The position numbers were made by a program, and so were the translations under genes. Under the pieces are notes generated by a model. The model had not been told where the DNA came from, did not search any database, and saw only the letters and a program-made list of their open reading frames with translations. From an uncultured Clostridia bacterium (GTDB lineage Bacteria > Bacillota > Clostridia > Christensenellales > Borkfalkiaceae), in assembly GCA_937920115.1 (NCBI GenBank), contig CALGVF010000382.1:1-5431 (forward strand): a stretch of 5,431 nt of DNA, written 5' to 3'. Below, one piece after another: positions 1 to 5,431 of this stretch (positions within the stretch are counted from its first letter, which is position 1; every line of letters starts with the position of its first letter).

Positions 1-522
1 TATCGTAACGAGAGACTCGGGCAAATCAAGAGACTGAATTTTTACGCACTTGTAAAAAGCGTAGGTTCCGATATTCGTAATCGCTTGTCCGAATTTAACG
101 TTGCTCAATGCGGTATTAGACGAAAAAGCAGATTCGCCGATCGTTGTAACACCGTTTCCGAAAGTCACGCTTTCAAGGTGGTCGCATTTCTCAAAGGCAT
201 TTTTGCCTATTGTCTTTACGCTGTCGGGTATATTCAAAGTAATGAGCCTGTCGCAGGAAGCGAACGCTCCCTCTTTTATATCCGTTAAGCCGCTGTTCAT
301 GGTAAGAGAGGTCAGTCCTCTGCAATATCTGAAAGCGTATTCGGAAACCGTAGTAAGTTTCTCGGGAAGAACGACGCTTTTAAGTCCTCGGCACCCCTGA
401 AAAGCATATTGACCTATTTTTTCGACGTTTGCTCCGAATTCGACCGTTTCGAGATTCGAACAGTTAGAAAATGCGTTCAGACCTATCGTCTTTACGTTGT
501 CGCCTATTTTTATTCCCGTGAT
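1..522 (-). repeat. Array of 69-bp units encoding 23-residue BspA-type leucine-rich repeats
   Basis: Residues 161-334 of the lipoprotein divide into seven consecutive units of exactly 23 residues, starting at residues 161, 184, 207, 230, 253, 276 and 299, plus 13 residues of an eighth. Each unit has a hydrophobic strand position (I/L at unit position 1, V/L at 4), a central V/L/I followed by T or N, usually IG, then a near-invariant AF and usually a cysteine three residues after the F. The sixth unit has asparagine in place of that cysteine. The units are diverged at the base level, so this is an old protein repeat rather than a recent DNA duplication. The array continues past the window edge. 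Confidence 0.88.
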
Positions 523-1002
523 TTTACTTGCCGCCGAAAACGCTTTATCGTTTATCGCCGTTACGGGTTTACCGTTGTAATAATCGCCGATTTCGACTTT
601 ACCTTGGGCGGTTCCGACGCTCGTAACCATATACTCGGAATTCATGTTCGTAAGCGTGTAAACAAGACCGTTTTCTTCCGCTCTTTCATACTTCAAAGTC
701 GTCGTCCAACCCGAATCCGAATAGTCGCCTTTTGCGTTTCGACTTTTTACTTTCAGACTGTAAGACCCCGCGTCGAGATTCACAAGTTCGAAAGAATTTT
801 TTGAAACGACGTAGTTTTTACCGTTCGCGTTTACGATATAATTTGTCGCGTTTTCCACGCCGTCCCACGAAAGCGTCATCGTTAATTCGTTTATAGTCGG
901 GTTTTTCGGCGTCGCGAGTTTACTCTTTCCGCAACCCGTCGTCAATAACAACGAAACTATAACGAAAAACGTAAGACCGCCGATTCGTTTTAATAATTTC
1001 AT
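1..1002 (-). CDS. BspA-like leucine-rich-repeat lipoprotein with an FN3-like domain (3' end outside the window)
   Basis: The ATG at 1002-1000 follows a GGAGG site and opens a frame that runs without a stop to the left edge; 334 residues are visible and the C-terminus is missing. Residues 1-24 form a lipoprotein signal: basic MKLLKR, a hydrophobic stretch to about residue 20, then LTTGC with the lipidation cysteine at 24. Threonine at -3 is less usual than leucine but tolerated. Residues about 33-105 look like a fibronectin-III/Ig-type beta domain (LSWDGV, NYIV, AGSYSLKVKSRN, YSDSGW). From about residue 137 a spacer-like first unit (YYNGKPVTAINDKAF) leads into seven perfect 23-residue BspA-type (LRR_5) repeats with the pattern L..V.......T.IG..AF..C, and an eighth begins at the edge. 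Such proteins are surface-exposed and usually implicated in binding host or other surface molecules; no ligand can be read from the sequence. It lies 49 nt downstream of the vWA gene. Family assignment is firm, function is not. Confidence 0.9.
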   Translation of the reverse strand, partial: MKLLKRIGGLTFFVIVSLLLTTGCGKSKLATPKNPTINELTMTLSWDGVENATNYIVNANGKNYVVSKNSFELVNLDAGSYSLKVKSRNAKGDYSDSGWTTTLKYERAEENGLVYTLTNMNSEYMVTSVGTAQGKVEIGDYYNGKPVTAINDKAFSAASKITGIKIGDNVKTIGLNAFSNCSNLETVEFGANVEKIGQYAFQGCRGLKSVVLPEKLTTVSEYAFRYCRGLTSLTMNSGLTDIKEGAFASCDRLITLNIPDSVKTIGKNAFEKCDHLESVTFGNGVTTIGESAFSSNTALSNVKFGQAITNIGTYAFYKCVKIQSLDLPESLVTI

Positions 1003-1013
1003 ATATGTTTTAT

Positions 1014-1018
1014 CCTCC
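1014..1018 (-). promoter_or_regulatory. Shine-Dalgarno site of the lipoprotein gene
   Basis: On the minus strand GGAGG lies 11 nt before the ATG at 1002. The spacing is somewhat long, but no other start codon sits closer in frame, and the lipoprotein signal begins exactly at this ATG, which fixes the start. Confidence 0.75.
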
Positions 1019-1022
1019 GTAA

Positions 1023-1041
1023 CGGGCGGAATATCCGCCCG
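1023..1041 (-). other. GC-rich hairpin in the gap between the vWA gene and the lipoprotein gene
   Basis: A perfect 8-bp inverted repeat (CGGGCGGA, loop TAT, TCCGCCCG on the minus strand) begins 10 nt after the TGA of the vWA gene and ends 4 nt before the Shine-Dalgarno site of the lipoprotein gene. The downstream arm is followed by TTACGG, not by a T-run, so it is a poor intrinsic terminator. It could be a weak terminator, an mRNA stability or processing element, or a modulator of translation of the lipoprotein gene. The rest of the 49-nt gap shows no recognisable promoter. Confidence 0.55.
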
Positions 1042-1051
1042 CAAGTCGAAA

Positions 1052-3853
1052 TCATTGTTTTTGTTTCTGTTTCTTTTCTTTGGCTTCTCTGATTATTTCG
1101 TGAATCCACTTGAATTTAAACTTTCTCACCGCAACGTCGGTAATAAAGAATACGATAGCGAGAATCATAAACAGAATAGTCGGATTGTAACTCTTCTTAA
1201 TTGCGGTTACAAACCCGTCAAGAACGGCCGTTGCGTCAGCACTCCTGATAGATTGAGACGTTCCCTCGCCGCCCTCCGCGATTTGATCGAGAAAGGCTTT
1301 CGCATCGAAATCTTCGTCGGGTAAAGAATATTCTTTTGAATAAGAAAAACTCTTGTAAACGCTCTTCTGAGCAACGATCGCTCCGTTGGCGTCATATTTA
1401 TTTGCCGTTACGATATATACTCCGGGCGTTTTTATCTGCAATACGCCCCTCGTGTACGAGTTTCCCTCGGAGGGTTGTGTTACGACTACGTCGGCGGCTT
1501 TACCGTCTGCTCTTGTCACCGTCAATTCGACTTTTTCTCCGTCTTTTAACTTATCTACGGAAATAACGCTTACCTGACTTATATAGTTATCTTCTGTAAT
1601 ATCCACTATAAGTTCGGGTTTTCGTATGCTTTTCGTCGGCATCAACTTGTTCGCTATGGTTTTAATCAGTTTTTGACCGTTTTCGTCGGCGAGCATTTTT
1701 TCCGACCATATTCCCTGCAAATCGCACATGAAACTTCCGACCATTCCTTTACCGTAACGCCATTCGGAATATATCGGCACGTTGTAATCGCCGGACAATA
1801 CCGTTGTACCGCTCTTTGCTTTGGTTCCGTAAAAACCGCCGAGCGTCGGCATATCGTCTTGTGAAAGGATTCGCGTGTAGTTCGTGTTCGGTTCAAGCGT
1901 CGGAACAAATTCTTTTTCCTCGACTTCCTTTATCGACGGTACTTTTATATCGCCTTTAATCTGTATCGTAAGGTCTTCGACCTGAGCGTTATAAACTTTG
2001 CCGACCGTGTCGTTTGCGATTTCATTACACGCTTCCGCAACAGATTTCATATCTTCCACGTCTCTCTCATTTGCGTCAACACCGACAAAAGATATTGTTA
2101 CGCCTTTCGCCGCCCAATCCGTTGCAATATCTTTATAAGATTTATAAGAGGATTCTTCTGTTGCTGTAAAATCTCCCGCTCCGCCGTCCGTAATAACGAT
2201 AATGTGCATTTTTTCGATTACGTGACTGTTTTTTAAAGCGGAAAGTTGCTGCGCAGCGCCGTTAATTGCGGGACCGAACATCGTTCCTCCGCCATCTTTT
2301 CCTTCTCTTATCCTGACTATCGCAGATCTGAGTTCGGATTGATTCAGCATAGAAACAGGCTTGGGAGTTTCCGCTTCGTAATCGTCGCTGAGGGTCATTA
2401 TTCCGCAATAATCCCTCTCGCTTAAACACGAATCGTCCTTGACTATGCTCATCGCAGTGTCGCACGCAGCCTGCTTTTTCGTAATCCCTCCGCCGTTGTC
2501 GGAATCCATAGACCCCGATACGTCGATGATTACGTACAATCCGAGCGGCGGCGTATAGTCGACCGCTTCGACGGGAAGCATCGTCTGTAAAATACTGCCT
2601 TTAAGGTCGCTTCTGTTGTACGAATGCGATACGTTTTTGCCGTTTTCGTCTTTCTGTTGTTCGTTTCCGCCGACGGTAAACATCGCTCCGCCGTATTCGC
2701 TTACGTAACGTTGCAAAGCCTCGTCTAAGCCTTTTTTCTTCTTTAAATCACTGTTGGATATATTGTTCAATATAACCTCGTCGTATTCTCTGAGTTCGTC
2801 TGCAGTAACGGGAAGTTCGCTGTCTTCAATTCCGAAAACGGTAACTTTATAATCGGAAAAAAGTTCCTTTATCTGTTCAGATTGATTTTCGTAACTTTCG
2901 ATTACGAGGATTTTATCGAATTTTTCGACGTACATATACGAAATCAAAGAATTGTTTTTTAACTCTTCGTCGGATAAGTACGAAACGTCGAATTTGAAAG
3001 AATGTAGCCCCGTGTCCGATACAGTATGCGGAATTTTAACCGTATTCAATCCCGAAGTAAGCGATATTGTCACTTCTTTCGATTTATCATTATCGCCTAT
3101 GGTGAGTTGCACGTCGGTTTTATCGGGAAGAAGGCTTTTAAATGTGAGTTCGATTTCGAATTCTTCATCCTTTTCGACATTGTAATCGGGAAACTTAACG
3201 CCAACAACCTCTATATCGACGTTCGGTATAATTCTGTCTACGCCTATAACGTCTACGCTTGTTCCGCTCGCTGCTATCGCCCTCACTACAGACGTAACGT
3301 TTTCGTCCGTTTCATAGCCATCGCTTATAAGAACGATTTTGCTTGTCTGCGGATTTTTGAATAAAGCCCTGGAATATTCGAGCGCGGCGGCTATATCCGT
3401 CGCGGTCGAGTCGGGCTTATTCGCTTCGTCTTCCATACTCGCTTTATACGCTTCATATACAGACGAAACCTTGTTCGTAATCGGTACGGTATATTTTTGG
3501 TCAAAACCAAACGTAACAACGCCGACGCTGAATGATTTTGAATCAACCATAGCCAAGGCATTATACAAATATTCGTCTTTTGCCGATTGTGAGTCGTCAT
3601 TGCTGTCAGAAGTATCTATAAGGAACAATAATTCGTTCTGAGTATTATTTACCTCATATTCGAACTGCGTGTTGACAAGCGTTGCGGTGCATAAAACGAT
3701 TACCATGATATGCAGACACAACGATACTATTTTGTTTCTCGTTCGCCTGTATTTTTTCGGCGAACGAAAATAAGTAAACAACGCAAAACCTATCGCGGGT
3801 ATAAGCAGAAGCCATAACCACGGATGGGCAAACGTAATTTTAAAATTATACAT
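1052..3853 (-). CDS. Membrane-anchored double-vWA protein with a glutamine-amidotransferase-like fold (BatA-related)
   Basis: Complete, 933 residues. The N-terminus (FAHPWLWLLLIPA) resembles the BatA/aerotolerance-type anchor. Membrane helices lie at about 11-29 and 42-60, separated by a basic loop (SPKKYRRTRNK), with a third at about 889-908 followed by a basic Lys/Gln-rich tail (EKKQKQKQ). The positive-inside rule therefore puts residues about 61-888 outside the membrane. That part contains, in order: vWA domain 1 (about 74-210; metal-site motif DTSDS at 80-84, LISDG with D178); a beta domain (about 211-310); the first part of an amidotransferase-like Rossmann fold (about 312-432; KILVIES, GGAMFTVGG); vWA domain 2 (about 436-632; DVSGS at 444-448, GGGT with T524, VITDGG with D556); the returning part of the amidotransferase-like fold (about 660-740; SEWRYGKGMVGSF); and a second beta domain (about 745-835). 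No nucleophilic cysteine is visible, so a binding or scaffold role is likelier than catalysis. The start at 3853 is preferred over the in-frame ATG at 3895 because GGAGGAG precedes it closely and the hydrophobic anchor starts there; the upstream ATG would overlap the preceding gene. Exact cellular role unknown. Confidence 0.9.
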   Translation of the reverse strand: MYNFKITFAHPWLWLLLIPAIGFALFTYFRSPKKYRRTRNKIVSLCLHIMVIVLCTATLVNTQFEYEVNNTQNELLFLIDTSDSNDDSQSAKDEYLYNALAMVDSKSFSVGVVTFGFDQKYTVPITNKVSSVYEAYKASMEDEANKPDSTATDIAAALEYSRALFKNPQTSKIVLISDGYETDENVTSVVRAIAASGTSVDVIGVDRIIPNVDIEVVGVKFPDYNVEKDEEFEIELTFKSLLPDKTDVQLTIGDNDKSKEVTISLTSGLNTVKIPHTVSDTGLHSFKFDVSYLSDEELKNNSLISYMYVEKFDKILVIESYENQSEQIKELFSDYKVTVFGIEDSELPVTADELREYDEVILNNISNSDLKKKKGLDEALQRYVSEYGGAMFTVGGNEQQKDENGKNVSHSYNRSDLKGSILQTMLPVEAVDYTPPLGLYVIIDVSGSMDSDNGGGITKKQAACDTAMSIVKDDSCLSERDYCGIMTLSDDYEAETPKPVSMLNQSELRSAIVRIREGKDGGGTMFGPAINGAAQQLSALKNSHVIEKMHIIVITDGGAGDFTATEESSYKSYKDIATDWAAKGVTISFVGVDANERDVEDMKSVAEACNEIANDTVGKVYNAQVEDLTIQIKGDIKVPSIKEVEEKEFVPTLEPNTNYTRILSQDDMPTLGGFYGTKAKSGTTVLSGDYNVPIYSEWRYGKGMVGSFMCDLQGIWSEKMLADENGQKLIKTIANKLMPTKSIRKPELIVDITEDNYISQVSVISVDKLKDGEKVELTVTRADGKAADVVVTQPSEGNSYTRGVLQIKTPGVYIVTANKYDANGAIVAQKSVYKSFSYSKEYSLPDEDFDAKAFLDQIAEGGEGTSQSIRSADATAVLDGFVTAIKKSYNPTILFMILAIVFFITDVAVRKFKFKWIHEIIREAKEKKQKQKQ

Positions 3854-3856
3854 ATT

Positions 3857-3863
3857 CTCCTCC
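3857..3863 (-). promoter_or_regulatory. Shine-Dalgarno site that decides the start of the double-vWA gene
   Basis: GGAGGAG on the minus strand lies 3 nt before the ATG at 3853 (5 nt if GGAGG alone is counted). It lies entirely in the 11-nt gap after the TAG of the preceding gene (3867-3865). This tight arrangement supports co-transcription, perhaps with translational coupling, and argues against the longer in-frame start at 3895. Confidence 0.85.
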
Positions 3864-3864
3864 G

Positions 3865-5431
3865 CTATACGCCCGATCTCGATTGCAACAACCACTCGAT
3901 AAACGCAAGAGCGAGCAACGCCGCTGCAAAATAAATCAACAGTTCGTTATAATCTTTTTCTTCGACCTTCGTCACATTGGGTCCGATAAGCGAATCTTCG
4001 CTTCTCGTTATATTGCTTTGCAATGAAGGAATGCGAACGAAAAACATTTCCGTCTGATAACGTAAATTTTCTTCCGATTCCGACATAAGTCTTTGTCTGA
4101 CAGTATACGTTCCGGGTTTATCCACCTTTAATTCGGAAGGTAAGGAATCTACCTTTGTTTCCTGATTGTCGGGAGCAATAACCGTCAACTCGCTTCCTCT
4201 CGCATTTAAAGTGATGTTTTCATAAATTTCGTAGGTCGGTTTATCGAAAGTCTGCGGCAGAAAATAATCCAACGCCTGATATATCAACTGCGGAAAACGC
4301 CAACTGAGTCCGATATTCGATTTATGAACGTCAAAAGCCATTACGAAAATCTTCGTATTCGGCGTATTTTTTACGAAAACGACAGGCGAACCCTCATAAT
4401 ACATTAGTACGTCGTACCCGTCCAGCGAATCCCTGTCAACCACGGTATATTCAGTCAGTTTAATATCGCTCACGTCTATTCCGTCGGTTATCGGATGTTT
4501 ATCGCCTATCGCAAGCGACGAACCGTCTCCGTCCCAATTTTGTATTGTTTCCGAACGAATTATTTCAAACCCGGCGTCTAACGAACTATTAGGATCGATC
4601 ATAAACACGATACCGTCCTTAGGTAAAGTTTCAGGCATTTCGTGTTCGAAAAAGTATATATCGTAGCCCGAGGTCTCAGCCTTGTCATCGTTTCCTTTGT
4701 TTATAGTCGTAATATCGTAGTTTTTAGCGGATCCCAAAGACTCTCCTACCGTCAGTAAAGCCTGACGGAAAAATTGGTTCCAGTTCGTACTTTTGTATTC
4801 GATATTTATCTTTGTCTTTGTACCGCCGTATACTCTGATATAGTCGTCTATAGCAACCGAATCGTCCGGATTTTCTATTCTTGCGATAATTTCGTCAAAA
4901 GACCAGAACTTGTTAGATTTTGCGTTATCTTTTCCTAAATCAACAAATATCGAGTTTTCGCCGTATTTACGCTCGGAAAAACCGTAAATTACAGTATAAA
5001 TTTTATCGCCGATACAGTTTACGCTTCCACCCTCGGGATCGGGTAAAGTCAAATTAGTCCCCGTACCGTTGATATTCTTAGCCTCGACTATCAATTTGAT
5101 ATCGCAATTTCGTCCGTAACACGCAACGTCAACCTGAACTTCGTATACTCCGTCCACAATTTCTGTTCTTACATCCAAAACTGCCGCATTCCATTCGCCT
5201 TCCGCCGAGACGTCCACAACCTCGACGGAATCGCTCGCATATTTATACTTTGTACCCGTTAAATAAACTACGGAAGCGTCGGGATTTTTATCGAGAATCG
5301 ATTCCGCAAGGTCCATGGCGTTATCGACGTCGGCGTTTCCGTAGGAACACTCGAGAGCGTCGAGTGTTTCGTTAAACTTATCGGCGTTTCTTTCTCGCGA
5401 AATAACGTCTTGAGCTTTGGGACCCGCGTAG
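3865..5431 (-). CDS. vWA/BatA-like membrane protein with an amidotransferase-like fold (5' end outside the window)
   Basis: The frame is open from the right edge to the TAG at 3867-3865, giving 521 visible residues; the N-terminus is missing. The ATG at 5316 is internal: 38 further in-frame residues upstream (including GPKAQDVISRE and ALECSYGNADVDNAM) read as the middle of a vWA domain. Numbered from the edge, residues about 1-70 are the C-terminal half of that vWA domain (NPDASVVYLTGTKY at about 49-62); about 80-170 is a beta domain; about 210-395 is a Rossmann/amidotransferase-like region (YDIYFFEHEMPETLPKDGIVFMIDP, KIFVMAFDVHKSNIG); about 403-470 is a second beta domain (PGTYTVRQRL); and about 497-515 is a membrane helix (LLIYFAAALLALAFIEWLL) ending six residues before the stop. 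Members of this type normally begin with a BatA-like two-helix anchor and carry the DxSxS metal motif upstream, neither of which is visible here. The third metal-site motif is LTGT instead of the usual TDG or TDT, so the vWA domain may not bind metal normally. It precedes the double-vWA gene by 11 nt and probably encodes its partner. Family call fairly firm, function unknown. Confidence 0.87.
   Translation of the reverse strand, partial: YAGPKAQDVISRERNADKFNETLDALECSYGNADVDNAMDLAESILDKNPDASVVYLTGTKYKYASDSVEVVDVSAEGEWNAAVLDVRTEIVDGVYEVQVDVACYGRNCDIKLIVEAKNINGTGTNLTLPDPEGGSVNCIGDKIYTVIYGFSERKYGENSIFVDLGKDNAKSNKFWSFDEIIARIENPDDSVAIDDYIRVYGGTKTKINIEYKSTNWNQFFRQALLTVGESLGSAKNYDITTINKGNDDKAETSGYDIYFFEHEMPETLPKDGIVFMIDPNSSLDAGFEIIRSETIQNWDGDGSSLAIGDKHPITDGIDVSDIKLTEYTVVDRDSLDGYDVLMYYEGSPVVFVKNTPNTKIFVMAFDVHKSNIGLSWRFPQLIYQALDYFLPQTFDKPTYEIYENITLNARGSELTVIAPDNQETKVDSLPSELKVDKPGTYTVRQRLMSESEENLRYQTEMFFVRIPSLQSNITRSEDSLIGPNVTKVEEKDYNELLIYFAAALLALAFIEWLLQSRSGV

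Noticed and set aside
1..522. Repeat array as a recent DNA tandem duplication or a CRISPR-like array
   Set aside because: The 69-bp period is conserved at the protein level only; the bases of the units differ widely, with no identical repeats or spacers.
409..804. Plus-strand open frame of 131 codons
   Set aside because: It is antisense to the repeat lipoprotein, has no Shine-Dalgarno site that I can see and encodes a sequence rich in Arg, Phe and Tyr with no recognisable domain, typical of a shadow frame.
1023..1041. Hairpin as an intrinsic terminator of the vWA operon
   Set aside because: No T-run follows the stem on the transcribed minus strand and it nearly abuts the next gene's ribosome site, so I list it only as an unassigned structure.
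1055..1324. Plus-strand open frame starting MFLFLFLFF, resembling a signal peptide or membrane segment
   Set aside because: The hydrophobic start is just the reverse complement of the Lys/Gln-rich tail of the double-vWA protein; no ribosome site or further domain supports it.
3026..3364. Plus-strand open frame of 112 codons inside the double-vWA gene
   Set aside because: It lies antisense to an uninterrupted, domain-rich coding region and has no recognisable motif.
5314..5316. ATG at 5316 as the true start of the upstream vWA gene
   Set aside because: The frame continues upstream without a stop to the window edge and those residues read as part of the vWA domain; no Shine-Dalgarno site precedes this ATG.

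Overview
The window carries three genes, all on the minus strand, so transcription runs from high to low coordinates. In transcription order they are: (1) a vWA/BatA-like membrane protein cut off at its 5' end by the right window edge; (2) after an 11-nt gap, a complete 933-residue membrane protein with two von Willebrand factor A (vWA) domains; (3) after a 49-nt gap, a lipoprotein with a fibronectin-III-like domain and BspA-type leucine-rich repeats, cut off at its 3' end by the left window edge. The plus strand shows no convincing gene, and no stretch longer than 49 bases is non-coding. I see no RNA gene, mobile element, CRISPR array or origin.

Organism: the sequence suggests a bacterium of the Clostridia/Firmicutes type, probably an uncultured gut or host-associated lineage. 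The reasons are strong GGAGG-type Shine-Dalgarno sites at both visible starts, moderate GC (a little over 40% by rough estimate) with many CG-containing codons, BspA-like repeats on a lipoprotein anchor, and the style of the vWA/BatA proteins. This is inference. No marker gene is present, and Bacteroidetes or other phyla also carry such families.

How the genes may work together: the two vWA genes are tightly spaced and share parts of their architecture, namely a vWA domain, a glutamine-amidotransferase-like fold without a visible nucleophile, a beta domain and a C-terminal membrane helix. They look like two partners of one membrane complex. In many bacteria such genes follow a MoxR-type AAA+ ATPase gene and a DUF58 gene (the 'Bat' or MoxR-vWA type of cluster). 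Those genes would lie to the right of this window and cannot be seen here. The positive-inside rule places the bulk of both vWA proteins outside the cytoplasmic membrane. The downstream lipoprotein would be on the same face, but whether it belongs to the same operon is uncertain: a GC-rich hairpin without a T-run lies in the short gap before it.

The most notable details are the nesting of a second, complete vWA domain inside the amidotransferase-like fold of the middle gene, the apparent loss of the third metal-site aspartate in the vWA domain of the upstream gene, and the strict 23-residue repeat period in the lipoprotein. I do not see clear evidence for a wholly new system. The setting is a poorly characterised but recognisable type of gene cluster.
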